Shown in pieces: positions 40,501-54,262 of a stretch of DNA of 64,000 bases. The notes beneath the pieces were generated by a model. The model worked only from the letters and a program-made list of their open reading frames with translations, was not told where the DNA came from and did no database searches. The translations under genes and the position numbers were made by a program. Within the stretch, counting starts at the first letter, position 1. The number at the start of each line of letters is the position of its first letter. The DNA comes from Patagioenas fasciata (taxonomy: Eukaryota > Chordata > Aves > Columbiformes > Columbidae): NCBI RefSeq assembly GCF_037038585.1, contig NC_092523.1, positions 45,339,501 to 45,403,500 on the forward strand, in the 5' to 3' direction.

Positions 40501-43500
40501 AGCTATTAAATCCTGACAAACTGTTTTCATGAAAACTTAGTCCTAAGCATGCCATTATATTAAATATGGATATTTATGCATACGTACATTAAGTTGTAAA
40601 TGAATAAATGTACCATTTTAAAAGATACAACTTCTTCTTTTGTTATTCTGCAGATTCTTCTGTGGAATTTGGATCTGAGGAAAAAACTCTGGGGTTATTT
40701 TAAGAATCATTTCTAGAGATCAGAAATGAGTAATATTAAAGGGAAGAATGTATACATGCAGTAGGTTTGATCCTCCTCTGAGAGTAAATCAGAAAGTGTG
40801 TAGTGTAAAGCCAATGTAAATGAGGGGGAATATCAGGCACTTCAAATCAGAGCCAGACGACTTCCAGAAATGGTGAGACCCGGAGAAGACAAATACAGAT
40901 ATAACCATTGTATACCACTGAATCTATTATTAATAATAACTGAAATAATTTTTGTTCTTTCTGTCCCTCACAGTAGTACCATAAAGCAGTGTGCAGCATA
41001 TAGCAACAGATTATTTTTTATCCCAGCTACATCCAATCTAAACAAAAGGCCCCTAGCACAATGGAAAGTAGCATTGTTATCATCCATCATGTGATACAGA
41101 GGAACATAAGAAAAAGAGGAAATTGATTCCCAGACTAGTTCAGGAGATCTGGAGAAGAGACATCTGGCTCTTTTTAGTTACTGGATACTGTGCTGAGCTA
41201 CAGACCATCCCGCATGACGTTCAACCTTGCGCTGTGTATGGAGCCATGCCTTCTTCAGCCGTGCACCTTGCACCACTCAGGTGACCGCAGTCATTTCACT
41301 GCTTGGTCAGAGAATAAATAATTTCCTCTATTGAATTCTTGCAACACAAACTGGCAGAAAGACCATATTACAGAAGAGCTGCCGGTCAGGTGCAGACAGG
41401 AGGTCAGTATGGACAAGACTGCCTGGTCTTTTCTATAAAGCTGTTTTCCTTTCCAGACGAGAAATGAAAACTATTGAAAGATTCAATGTTGTCCTGTCTT
41501 TTAAGGCTGGAATCTCCTTTCAGCCAAAATAATTTATTCCAATTGTCAAAGCTCATCAGGCTCTCAGCATGAGTCTTGCATAAATGGATTTACTCCTGCC
41601 TCTTTCATTTGCACACTCCATGAAATTTTTTTCCACCTATTTAATTTCATCAAGACTTTCTTCACAGAGACTAGTAAACTTGCTGCAAGAGCACTGTAAT
41701 GCAAAATACACTATCTCTTTCTTATATTCCTGTGAAAAAAAATGGAGTAAACCACAATATGCCTTAATAATTAACATACTTAGAAAAATTCCCAATTTTT
41801 CTAAGGAACAATAGGAACAATATGGACGCACATGATAAATAGAGCAATAAAGCCATGCTTATGAGTAACAGATAATAAAGGGCTGCCAACTTGGATATGC
41901 AATTTTCTGTTTAAAATCTCCCATGGTGAAATTCACGATATTCAGTATTCCAGAGTAGTGGTGTAAAATACTCCCATGAAACTGCAGCGTCTGGGAATAT
42001 TACTATGGCATCGTTGATGTTATTTTTCTAAATAAAGTGTCTCCCTGTTGCAAGAAAACTCATCAAGTGGAGAAGGTGATGAACACATTATTGCAAAGGC
42101 ACAAGGTTTGGGAAATCTAGCTGTGTTTTCCTTTGGCTGTTTTTCTGTGAACATCATCATTTAGGGCAGGTCCTATGCAGGGAGGGGAACTTGTCTTTGT
42201 CCATGCTCCTATAGGGCAGCCCTAATGGCTTGAGCAGCAGTAGATCCTCCAAAGCTGTCTTGGCGTTAAGACCACAGCAAGGAAGGAGCATTAAACCCAG
42301 AGAAAACAAGCAGGGCCAATGTGATCCTCTCCTGTCATTATGCACATTTGTTTATTCATTTAAGAAATTTATTTATTTGAGAAGTTTTCACCTCAGGAAA
42401 CAGCCAACTAGAAAATATGAAGACTTAATAAGGAAAGACTAAGGTTTAATTCCATGAAGCAGATTATAGCTCACAGTGGATGCTGTATAACATTTGTATT
42501 TGTTTGAAAAAAGAAGATTGTTTCTGTAATAACCTGATCCTGAAGCACATCCAGGAGGGGAATGGGAGCAGAGCTGCCTCAGAAACTAATGCAATCAGAC
42601 AGATATTTTAAAAAGCCTATGAAGATTTTGCACCCTCCAGTAGGCTGAGGCTAAACAGGATTTGTCAGAAGCGGGAGCAGGTAGCAAGATAGGCTTTGTC
42701 AAAAGCAGAAAATGATGTCAGAGTGGTCTTGGTCAAAAACATTAGTCTTTACAGTCAGTTCCTGTCAGTATGATGCCTTTGAAACAGCCAGTCTTCAAAT
42801 TAGTGTTTTCCAATGAGCTGGCCTTCGGGAGTCAAAGAAACAAACAAATTAATCTGAAAGAACAAGCCTGCCCTAGACGCTGATAAATCTGTTATGACAA
42901 TGTAAGGCTTATTAAACACTGAGAAATATATTTCCCTAGCCTCAGGGTCAAACACAAGTTTTAAGGTTAATAGAGGAAATCAACATTTTAAGAAAATGTC
43001 ACATGAACGACTTTTTCATTTCTGCTTTTGACAAGAAAATAGCACTTCAATACACTTAACTATAAAATGTAATGCATGTAGTGAGATGTTATCCAAATAA
43101 CACAATATTCTGAGTTATAGGGACATAACTGAAACAGGATAACATAGATTATGTTAAAATTTGAGAAACAAGGGAGTCCCAGGTCTTCTCTTACATTACC
43201 ATTAATCTGTCGTTGAACATCAACCCTGGTTTGCCTTCCTGAACTCTGTTGGAGTCACACGCGTGATCTCTGCTCTGTACGGAGATGAAAGGCAGGACGG
43301 CTCCAGCATATTGCCGAGGAAATAACTCAGTCTTGATAAAAGGAGTGCTCTGCAGAATAGAAAAGCTAAACAGTGCTATTGATTATAATGATGCATGCTA
43401 CAGTGAAAGAAGGTGGAAGCACAGGGGCTGCCTACCTACACACAGCTTTTCCTCTCAGCAGCAGCTGCAGTTACAGCACGGATTCTTCTCGCAATTTATG

Positions 43501-44217
43501 GTGTTACAGATGGATTCCTCTGTGTTGAAAGGTTTTTGCAGGGGGCAATGGTACATCAACCTGATCTGCTATACTCAGGAGGGTTTCTTGGGTCCAAAAG
43601 CCTCTTAGGTTTGCTTCCTCAAGTGAAAAATTACTTCCACTGTGGGTATTTGTAGAAAGAAACAAACATACACAGATATATATGAAAAAAAAAAATCTAC
43701 ATTATCCACTGCCATAGCCCAAAGAACTCATCACGTGGAACACAGTTATCCAAAACCTTATCCCTTCTGCTCCACAGTCCCCACACCTCTTTGTTTCAAA
43801 GCACATTATGTGTCTTAAGCAACTGTCTGGTGGGACAGAAATTCTTACTAACCCACATTGCCTTTCTGGTTGTTTTCCGTCACTGTAAACCATCCTTTCA
43901 GGAAATAAGGGGAAAGACTGTACATTTTATTGAACTAAAATACATTTGTTTAATGTACGTTCTGTCTCTGTTTTGTAGCTAATCGTGTGAGGCAGACTTT
44001 AGATTTACCTCAATACTCCAAAGAGTTGACTAAAGAGCTTGAAGGTCCTTCAAATACCTTCCCTGTTTGGAGGCCATCAGTCATTGCTGTTCTCCAGAAA
44101 TCTGACAGGCATGATGTGTTGAGAAACACTGTGATGGAAAGCAACAATGCCCCCCAAAATGAGGGCTGACCTCCATAAACAAAATGGAAGCCAAAAAATG
44201 CTTTTATAGGGTAAGTT

Positions 44218-44253
44218 TCATTAGTCTCACTAGTCTCATCAGTCTCATTATTC
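44218..44253. repeat. Four-copy 9 bp tandem repeat
   Basis: TCATTAGTC, TCACTAGTC, TCATCAGTC and TCATTATTC follow one another without gaps. Confidence 0.85.
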
Positions 44254-44768
44254 ATATAAAAGGCTACGACACAATATCCACTATTAGAGTGAGGAACTTT
44301 AGACAGAAGGGGTCTTTCAGTGTGTAAAAGGGATAGACTTATGACCTAGACTCAGTAGGCAACATCATTCACACTCTGGTGGGCGAAACCAGCTCATTCT
44401 TCTACACATATGTTGGTTCGGGAAAATGAGTTGCATTTTTGCCACTAGTGGTGAAGAATTTCGTCAGTACACAAAATTAAACATGGTAGAAATCCCGTAT
44501 GTCATCAAGATCCATCAAGAGAATAGTTTACAGTGGCATCCCACATCACCAGTGGGAAAAAATAATTCGGTTCTAGCACAGAGTGCGTCACACAGCAGCG
44601 TACATTGACATTTCACAGGCACGGACTGATGAACACCCACACAAGCTAACTTTAAACCAACAGTTCGAGTGCAAAAGCCCAGGCAGCACAAAGCTTTGTG
44701 GGGGTTAACACCAAAGTGTATTTTTTCATTCCTTACACCAGCAGGTAGGTTTCCCGGCCCAGCTCACC

Positions 44769-44782
44769 GTTACCATGGCAAC
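44769..44782. promoter_or_regulatory. RFX X-box motif (intergenic)
   Basis: GTTACCATGGCAAC is a near-palindromic match to the RFX-family X-box (GTNRCC-NNN-RGYAAC), with both half sites complete. It sits in a locally less AT-rich patch about 4.9 kb past the GLRB stop codon and about 15 kb upstream of GRIA2. Function as an enhancer is inference. Confidence 0.5.
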
Positions 44783-47700
44783 ATTGCCAGCCATCCCCAA
44801 GCCAGCTAGTTTAAAGCTAATTTGGATAAGCCCGCATTAGCTGCAGACATTTTAGTGACTGCACTGTAGACAAGTTCATAGCAAGAAAGCATTTTCAGAA
44901 AGATTTCAAAATAGCCATGTGGGTTTTTTTAAATATTTGCTGACTCTGTTGCTACTGATGGAATAAGGACAGGTGCTGTGAGGTAGATGAGCAGGTGACT
45001 TTCCAGAGTAAGTCAAAAGGCAAGGGAGTTCTGCAAGCAGCCCAGATTGTTTGTGATTGATTTGATACAATGGTATAGACAAAACCACAACAATGAGAAT
45101 CTTATCTGTAAAACTGCTTTTTTTCTGTATGTTCCATTGCTTGTTTAAGTGTAGAGCTTCCTACAAAAAGAACTAGTTTCTGTATCTTTCTGGCACAACA
45201 GATGACCTTTTTTTTTTCTTTTTTAGTAATTCTTTATATAAAAGGAAGGTAACTGTTGTGGCATATTGTTGTGGCATATTATTACTTACAGAGCAATTAA
45301 ATTGTTAGACACAATTAAATTGAATTGTAGACACAAGCAAAACTATTATTCAATCTCTCTGTATCTGAATTTCATTTTATTTTCATCTTATCTTCCCTAA
45401 TCCCAGAATAAGTATACCAAAGCATCAAGTAACAGCATCCTATCATTTCCTTATCTGCTATACACTGCATTTGTACTCATTTCAGCACTAAGCTATCTCC
45501 ATAGCCTGAAAAATCACTTAACGTTGCATATATTCAGGTTGCACTGCCTTGAAATAAATAATTTACTGTTATCTATTCTATAAATATCCAGAGCACAAGT
45601 TATCCAATAATCATAATGGCAAGATGCTTTAATTTCAGCTGTATTATAACGTCTCTTCATAGATTACCTCAACAGCTAGGACAGACTGCTTAAGTAAGTT
45701 ATTGCCTCTCTTTAGAGCGAAATACTTTCAAACAAAAATTCCTTGTTAGCACACTTCCTTCAAAATGATGATATAGACAAATCAATCTCTGTGGGTCATG
45801 CTCATCAAAACTACCCCAAAAGGCTATGTTACTCCTTTCTCTTCAATGGGTAACAGGGCACTGAAGATGTTCTCCCTTTACCCACACATTTCCTCTTACC
45901 AAGTCCAAACTGATATGAAGACTTTGAAGAATGAAAGCTGCTTGGCAGTGTTTCCAAGTGGTCAACCTTCTGTACGCTGCACTTACAGAAATAAACTCCC
46001 TTCCTCCCTCAGAAGACAGAACGCTCACATGCACCATCTTAGCCAGAATTAATCTGAGACTCAAAAGAATATGCCAAGAAACATCACAGAGCTGCTCCCA
46101 AAACTGGGCGTCAAACTTGAGTCGAACCAGCACAAGCAAGAGAGGTGTGTGTTACTCCACACGGTACATTTCACACATCCTAACAGGCAATTAATGCACT
46201 GCAGCTGATGTACTTTCCAAGTCACATCCTTACTTATTGCATAGCTTAAATCTGTGGATGCAGTTAAGAAATGAATTAATTCATCTCCATGGAAATTCCT
46301 CAAGCAGTGTTTGAATGCGTTTGAAAATCTTGAAATAGAAAGATATCTAAAGGGTCCTAACACTAGAAAAGGAATGAACCATTTGGATCCTAGCTCTCAA
46401 AGCTTAAAAGCCAAGGAAATACTGAGGTTTCTGTTAAGGGTAGAACAAAAATTTGTAACTCTCCTACCAGTAAACAGGAGAACTTCAAGTAAATGTCAGC
46501 TGAAAAACAGATGGTCTCTCCCACAGAAACAGATTTTGCTGTCGTGCAGTTTGTTCAGACATCATGAGTAGTTAATCTAGTTACTAATGTGTACTTCATG
46601 AGCCTCACCTTTACTGCCAGTTGAATGTCTTAATTTCTACAATTTTAAATTCATACCGCATGGCAAGTTTCTATAGTGGTCCATTGCTTTTATGTCCAGT
46701 TATTTTTAATTTATTAATATTTTTTCCCTTCACAGTATCACTATCAAATAACATCCTATACTGCCTATACAGTTTCATATTTGCACCTCATTCTGGAAAT
46801 AAGTCAATAGGCAGAATTTTACAACTAGAGGGTGCTGGAGGACCATAATGTAATAGGCATGCAAAACTCTCAATGACCTTTAGTGGAAATAAGAAAAATA
46901 AAATAAATCAATTATTACTGCTCAGTAGGACAAGTTAATATATTCTAAAGTAATACAAATATTGGAATATTATCTAGTGTAAGTAAGAAGAAAATTAATA
47001 TTTTATAGCTGATACTGTTTTATTTAAAATTCCATTTCAAATTTGCTGTTAAACTTTGCTTCGGTCCTTAGGCTTTGTGCCGTAATGAATGAAAAGCCTT
47101 TATCTTAACAATGCACATTCCTTTTGCTTCCTTTTGTGTGAGTTGGAAAGCAATTACAGTATATTATTGATTAAACATTTTATGATAAAACACAAAAGCC
47201 ATCAAGTAAGCAAGAAAGCAAGAAGGAACAAAGAATAATTTAACAATAAAATCTATAATTGAGATTATACAGATAGAATGTGGACATTAATTACAGATAA
47301 ATCATTTAATAAGATTTCTAACAAAAAAAAAAATCTTTCAAAAGTCATATAATTTCCAACACAGGGTAATTATTTTCTTGCCTTCCAGTACTGTAAGAAA
47401 AAATACAAGTATGAGAATAAATAATGTCTATAAATATAGCACTCTGATTGTATGTATAAAAATTACCTCTCCCTTCCTTACTCTTTGACTTACCCTTATT
47501 GCTTCTCAGAGTCTCTGGCAATTCTGTAAATACCTTCACCAGACAGAAATACTGGAACTTTGAACCAGACCTTAAAGATACATACATTTTTTTCCTTTTT
47601 GCTCAAAACGGTTCAGTAACATTTGGGATTTGCCTTCTGTTTCTTCCTATCAGAAAGAAATCCAAAGGACAAACTGTGGCAACCTGGTAAAGTGGCTCCC

Positions 47701-48587
47701 TGAAATCTGCACCAGAAAGTGGCCAAGAAGCTGATGGGAAGCATGCGACCATATTCTGAAAGCAGATCTCTTCAACCCAAACACGAATTGTAGCAACGAG
47801 GGTGCTGAACCCAAAGTGGCAGTGGTTAGTTGTCATGCACCCTGGGTGCCTGCAGATCGGCCAGATGCCCAGGGAAGACAGCATAGCATGATTTGCTTTT
47901 TTTTTTTTAATATTTCCACTTTTGACCTCCTGGTTGTACAGGCTGGCCATACGTGGACAACATTCACTTGGTGGACAATACACAAGTGATCTGACAGTCC
48001 ACTTGAGGCCTGCATTGGCTCAACACATCCTGGATGCACTAGAAATGTAGTGCAAGTGGTATTGTGTCTGCTTCCATGCTATGGAAGGCTTCAGGTCTTT
48101 AATTAATTCAATTCCTTGCCTATGAGTAGCCAATAATACATATTTCCTTTTATGAATTGCCAAGTTACTGAGACCTGTCTTATTTTCAAATTTTAACTAA
48201 CTGTGCCCCAGTTTCACAAGCAGAGATGAGCATCTCTACAGGATGCTCACAAGGGCTGAGGCACAGGCCCTTCGTGTTCCTGGGGAACACACACTACTCA
48301 GATGCCTACATCCAAGCAGCTTTCCTTTGGTTGCATTTCACCTCATGACTTGCCCTTACAAAGGGGTGTGCTCTGGCAGACACAGAAGACCACAGGTCCT
48401 GCACTATGCACCTCGGGGAGATGATGTTTCTGTAGGCTCCATGTCATGGGGTTTCCTCTGGAAAATGGAGAGCAGTCTCCTATCAGAACAGATTCATGCA
48501 TAGGACCTTGTTCTCCAGTAAGTATCAGCCAACTCAATGAGCTGGTGAGGGTAGCCTTCCATTAACACATAGGCACAAGGGATAATT

Positions 48588-49699
48588 ATTTATTTAAAAG
48601 TCTCAGCCCCTTAGACACCTCTTCATTTCTACTGGTAGCTAGGTGTTAGCTTTGGTCATCTGTACTACAATAGGTAAAAAAAAAAAAAAGCATAACTAGT
48701 GGTAAAAATAGGATTCCATCTTGACAGTAACTGGTTTGTTTAAACTGAAAGCTTCTAAGGGGGTAAACAAATCAAGTAAGATGTATTCAACACAACAAGA
48801 AGAAAATTGTGACTTAGATACTGCAGGCTTGCAAGACACTACAGAAGATGAGCTAGAGGACAGTGTAATGTAAAAAAGTATAATATAACCTGATACTGAA
48901 CTGGATCTTGTGATGTTTCTCCGAAATTCCTGATATCTTCAGTCTAGAAAGTGGTCTGTTTGTAATTGACATATTGTATCTAGTTTGTTCCTAAGGAAAC
49001 AGCAGTCAAAATTTGGCCAGATGTTTTATTGTCAGCATATTCTCACACATTTAAGTGTGCCTGCTTGATGGATACAATTGCTATCTTTTTTCTAAATAAG
49101 CTGATTTTACAAAATTAGTAATTCTCTGATCTTTATTTTTCCACATAGACAAGATAGCTTATTCAATGCTGCCTTTACTTACAAAGTCTAAATAATATGA
49201 ATTACAACTTAGCTTTTTCTTCAACAGTGCCATCTAAAATTATGCAGGAACAAGATGTTGTTTGGTTGTTATTTTTTTCCCCCTCTGGAAGTCAGCAGAA
49301 AAGCTGTTAAATACTACATATACTAGAATACTGATTTTAATAATACTCAACGTGCACATCAGCTTCATTGTCAGAAACACTTTAAATCTCTGTATGTTAC
49401 TAATAACTGAAGAGTGTTATTCAGCTTTGTAATGTAGTATGCATTGTCCTTCATATATATTCCTAAAGCAGGATGTATGCTGTACATTTATATACAATGT
49501 TGGTTGGAGCACAGACATTGCAGTGTCATGCTTTCATTCAGATTTCAGATGCCATATGTTCAGTACAATCGCATGGCATCAAAATGCAATATATTGCTTT
49601 GCAAATGCAAATAATTTCACACAGCGGCCTTCATGACTGGGGAGGAGTAATGAAATGGGGTATATTTTACACATATGAAAAACATAAATAAAAGATTTA
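48588..49699 (-). other. GLRB: Probable GLRB 3' untranslated region (end uncertain)
   Basis: AT-rich sequence follows the GLRB stop codon. Candidate poly(A) signals on the minus strand are AATAAA at 49132-49137, 49025-49030 and 48589-48594, and a variant ATTAAA at 49336-49341. Which is used cannot be decided from sequence; the span given reaches the most distal of these. No coding capacity on the minus strand is recognised. Confidence 0.45.
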
Positions 49700-49996
49700 T
49701 CATAAATATATGGACCAGTATATGACGTTGAAGAACAAGAAGCAAAAAGGGAACAGTGCTCTTGCATAAAGATCGATTCTCTTTGCTGCTGATGGAATGA
49801 CAGGCTTGGGAGGAGGAGGCTTCTTGTTGTTCTTGGCTTGAGATTTTCCGAGCCCATTGTTGACTTCAATGGGCTTCCCATAACAGTCATAATTCGATAA
49901 TTCAAAATCCCTTGGCAAGCTTCCAACGATGCTGAAATCATTGGATCTCAGATCAGATTTCGAAGTGCAAACTTTTTTGCATCTGGTCTCACCAAC
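49700..49996 (-). CDS. GLRB: GLRB terminal coding exon (gephyrin-binding loop and TM4)
   Basis: Last coding exon of the glycine receptor beta subunit, the structural subunit that anchors synaptic glycine-gated chloride channels. After acceptor TTTCATAG the exon opens in phase 0 with [13 protein letters not shown] and encodes 98 residues plus TGA (49702-49700). It carries the second half of the large cytoplasmic loop, including the gephyrin-binding motif [14 protein letters not shown] (49895-49936), a proline-lysine stretch [11 protein letters not shown], and the fourth transmembrane helix ending NVIYWSIYL (about 49703-49768). The gephyrin motif is complete, so synaptic clustering should be preserved. 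There are no stops or frameshifts. Residues agree with the mammalian protein nearly throughout; the S in VIPSAAK is the one difference I notice. Mature TM1-TM2 exons are outside the window. Confidence 0.97.
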   Translation of the reverse strand, partial: VGETRCKKVCTSKSDLRSNDFSIVGSLPRDFELSNYDCYGKPIEVNNGLGKSQAKNNKKPPPPKPVIPSAAKRIDLYARALFPFCFLFFNVIYWSIYL

Positions 49997-52900
49997 CTAT
50001 GAAATAAAGTGTAAGGGGAATCAAGATCTACTCACCATATTTCATTAACAAACTTAATGCAGCTGTTAGAGAACACCACAAACAAACATATAGGAAATTA
50101 CTTGTTGATAGAGTTACGGTACATCAGCCTAATTTGCTGAATGGCTGCATTATAAGGTACTTAAATATGATCAGTCTATCATATAAACTAATCCAAACAT
50201 TCTTAATTGTGTAATTTTTCATGCACAAGGTGCCGCATGCTGTGCAACCTGCTATAGTTAGATTCCTTAATTTTAAGACGATAGAAGGGGAGAGAATATT
50301 TCTGTAGAGAGTATTTTTGCAAATCAGTTCTGTGCAGATGAACCTGCAGGACAGATACTATTCAATACTTACATTTTTCTGAGGCGTGAGGTTATAGTCA
50401 GAATTAAGACTAAAATTCAGTGTTTGATGCAACAATAGAGTTTATTCCAGTTCTACTATGTAGTCAGCTCAAGATCCCATCTCTCATCCCAGAGTGACCA
50501 CCTTACATGGTGAGAAGGCACTTCCTTTGTACCTGCACTCCTTGGTGCCTCTCTAAAGACACATAACAAAGATGTAACACTGTTCTCAGCACTTCCCATT
50601 GGTACACAAGAGAACTGTGTAACTGGGACATCTAAACTCAGCAACTGAATTCCTGCCTTTTCTACAGCTCTGCCAGTGCTCTTGGGGATCAAGTACAACT
50701 GTGCCATAGGGTCACCCCAGGTGAATCATTCTCTTTTACAGACTAGACAACTGTACTTCCACAGACAATGAACATTTAAAAGAAAAACCTACTTGGCACC
50801 CTTCAAACTGAAGTGTTTTGGGAAAAAAAAAAAAAAGAAGAAAAAAGAATACAGGTTATGAAACTTAACTGCATTATTAATAATGCTATTTGTACATTAT
50901 ATAACCTGAGAGTTAGTTGGAAAAAATGCTGGTTCACAAATTAGGTTATACACCTGGGCAATTGACATTAACATAAGTTTCACTAGAGCTTCCTGGAGCC
51001 ACTGATACACTAAAGCTTGGTTTTTCCAAAAGCTGCCTATCCCTCCTTCCCAGTAGCTGATCACTCCCCCACAAAGCCTTCAGGCATTTTACTCTCAGTT
51101 CTCTCCACCTCTGAGTTCTCTGCAGTCCTAGGCTGATGGTTCAGCATACTAGCATCATCACATTTTGTAGTTAAAATAATAATAGTGAAATATTCTACCA
51201 GACTTACAGGTGAATGAAAAACATTCTGGAGAACATTATTAGCTTCTCTGTCACAACTGACAAGGTATCCTGGATGAAAAGAACTGAGGCAGTCAGGGAC
51301 AGCCTGAGACAGTGTTTAATGTTGGAGTAGCAGGGACAAACTATCTAGTAAGGCGGTAACTGAGACACATATGAACATGATTATGTGACCCTGGGTAACA
51401 TGGGGGCCGTCAATCAGTGATCGGAGATGTTCCTTCCAATCGGATCATACTCAATGATATGGGTAATAAAGATACAAAGCAGACTCTTCTTCAATGAAAG
51501 GGTAACTTGTAGAATTGGGGTGCATGTTAACTGAAGAGTCACAGGAATATTACACTTTTTCCGTGGCCAAAACGAGTAAGATTTAGTAAGGCTATTACAA
51601 GAAATAGAATCATGTATGAGATTATAAGCCTGCTTTTCAATTTGCAAACTTGTAATCTGTTTCTCATACTACCAGCAATACATTGTAAAGCTCAGTGACA
51701 ATAATTGTAACCTAGGTGCTCGGATTCACAATACAGAATGTTCCTGTTCAACTGCAGTATCTAGAGAGAGCTCTCTTAAAGGCTGTTGCAAGTTGGTTCT
51801 CATTCACCTGCGGGACAGAGAACTGAGGGAACAGTTTCTGGGTCACCCCTGCCTTACAAGCAGAGGACTGTTCACAGCATGCTCACAAAGAGTTCTGCTT
51901 AGTGTCAGCTGGAGCACTGATTGGTCAGGGTGACACAATTTTCCTTCTAAGAGCAACCTGGCCCAAATTTCTCTTTAGCAAGTATTTTAAAATAATTTAT
52001 TTCATTCCCCTGGCTTTACAAATCTAATGTATTTTTCTTTTTTCTACAGTCAGTTGCTGCCTAAACGTATTATTAAATTTCTTCCCATACATCCGCTCAA
52101 CTCTCCAATAGTTCTGTTGTTTTAATCTAAATTCACTTCAGTTGACCTACAGCTTTCCCTAAACAAAGTGAGATAATATATATTAAAAGTAGTTTATCTA
52201 CTGCTTATTAATCCTGCCTTAGTTCGTGCTAGAAGCGTAATGATATCCCTGACACTTACCAAAGTCTACAGGAACAATTTCTGTGGAAGATGATAGCGCA
52301 GGACTTGATTTTACAGTACTGCACTGAAGACTTGTAAAGAAAGTAAAACATTGTTAAATGTTACATCCTTTCGACCTCATCCTGACATAGAACTTGGCCC
52401 TGGAAAATATTTTATATCATTTGCCTTATCCTGCCCCAGCATTGTGACCCGTGGGCCAGACCCAGCCCACAGGATGCTTCCACCAGCTCTGTGGCTTTGG
52501 TCTAACAGGGGATGGAGAGCAACTGTTTGGGAAGGGAAGGCTGCTGAACCAGTGCAGGGCCTCCCTGGCTCCCCCATGGAGCTGGGCAGCTGCTCCTCAT
52601 CCCTCCAGCACAGAGCTGGGGGGCTGAGGAGGGCACGGGAAGGCAAGTGGCTCTGGGGTCTTGGGCCAAAACACAGACCTCATTCCCATTTCTCCCAGGA
52701 CTGGGCCACATTGTCTAGGTTCAATATATCGGACAGGACATCTGCCTTTTGATGAACAGTTCAGAAATACCTAAAAATGCCTCCTAGAAGCCAGAAAGCC
52801 CCTTGCGATGATCCTTTCTCACCTTTTCCAAAGTTCAGGCTGATGGGTGCCCACTGCCAAGCTCAGCACCTGACACTGCCATGGATGCCGTGGCATCCAG

Positions 52901-54205
52901 AGCTGTGGCACACACACCACTACGGCAGACACACACATCTCAGAAAGCCTTTCTTTGCGGAGTCAGGGGAATAATGTGATAAGAAAGTGGAGAAAGAGAT
53001 GAAGAAAGAAGCAGCATTGCCTGTGCATACAAACTGATGGGAAGGGGGAATTCCCCATTGTTGCCTCTCCTGCTATGGTGCTCCTGATCACTCCACATTT
53101 ACTGCCTAAACTATTTATACCAGATTTTCCTTGAAAAACATCCAGAATGAAGAATTTTTTGCATGACCTTCTTCCTCACAAACATATGCACCTTATTTCT
53201 AACCTGAATTTATTCAGCTTCCATTTTCAGTCACAAGGCGTGACTATAGTTAGTCTGATTAACTGTTGGTACTTACAGATGGTAACAGATCTAACCTTGA
53301 TTTTGCATAATTCAGATGACGGAACCAGGTTGACATATGAAGCCAAGTCAAACGTTCTTGAGAGTTTCTTACCTTCACATCATTACCTCTGTCAATGTAA
53401 GTGATCATATTTTAAAAAATTCTATTCAGTTTGATTAAATCAATAAACACACAGGTCAGCTTTAATTTCACTGACCCATTTAAATTTATTAGCTAACATG
53501 GGGGTGAATTATGAATAATGTTAATTATAATTAATACTTATGAATAATAATTATTAGTCAGCCACCTGTTGGCTATGCAATATTTTCCACTGATTGATGT
53601 CAAGCTTATAATTATTCATGTTATGCCACTTAGCCTTTAAAAGTACTGGCACAAAGTTAGCTTCTCACTGTCTTTTGGAACTCTCCCAGTTTTAAAGAAT
53701 TCATTAAAAAATCAACATTCCTGTTCCACAGCACTCGTGGACCAGCTCTTTAAAAAATCCAAGATGCAACTTAAGCTGAAATCTTGGTTGTAAAATGTCT
53801 AACAGCTACTGTTTAACATCCTCATTAGCTGCTGTCAATTAAACTTATTTCATCATCTGTTTACATATATTTGACTTTTTCTCAAACAGAGAGCAGAATG
53901 TTTTTTCAACACTTTTGCCTTTTCTGCTATTTCTTGACACTTATAACATCTCCATCTAGTATTGGACCAACACTCTTGTTACTGGTGTTTCTATACTTCC
54001 TATACATGCAAAGTAACTTCCAATTCCCCCACTTATGCTAACCACATATCTCTTTTGTTATCGACATCTATTATCTACATTTATTTTCTGGATTTCAACT
54101 TATACTAATTGCTATCAACTTCTTTTGACAGTAAGAAGAAAACAGAAATGCTTGAAGCTGTGTAAGTTTTCAGACTTTGGGTGTTTGTTTTAGAATGTGC
54201 TGCTT

Positions 54206-54262
54206 GGGGATTTTTTTTGTTTCTTTGTTTGCTTTTTTTGTTTATTTGTTTGTTTGTTTTAA
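54206..54262. repeat. T-rich / TTTG low-complexity tract
   Basis: Poly-T runs mixed with TTTG units ending in TTTGTTTGTTTGTTTT, in the GLRB last intron. Confidence 0.85.

Larger units (their letters stand above)
33242..48588. other. Intergenic region between GLRB 3' end and GRIA2 (distal part)
   Basis: About 15 kb without a recognisable gene. Contents I can support: an AAAC/ACCA-rich tract (34126-34207), a possible old CR1 tail (34436-34475), a poly-T followed by AAAAC repeats (37459-37514), an RFX X-box (44769-44782), a 9 bp tandem repeat (44218-44253), and scattered A or T runs. Open frames of 60-126 codons occur throughout (for example 47603-47983 minus) but show no family resemblance or splice structure. 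Confidence 0.7.

Noticed and set aside
44441-44453. CTCF-like GCCACTAGTGGTG
   Set aside because: Several core CTCF positions mismatch. It is mainly a short palindrome.
47603-48039. 126-codon minus-strand frame with several Cys and Trp residues
   Set aside because: No family resemblance. It lies beyond the probable GLRB 3' end with no splice sites linking it to GLRB.
51249-51937. Possible degraded LTR beginning TGTCACAA and ending TGACACA
   Set aside because: The ends are suggestive, but there is no target duplication and no family match in the interior that I can name.
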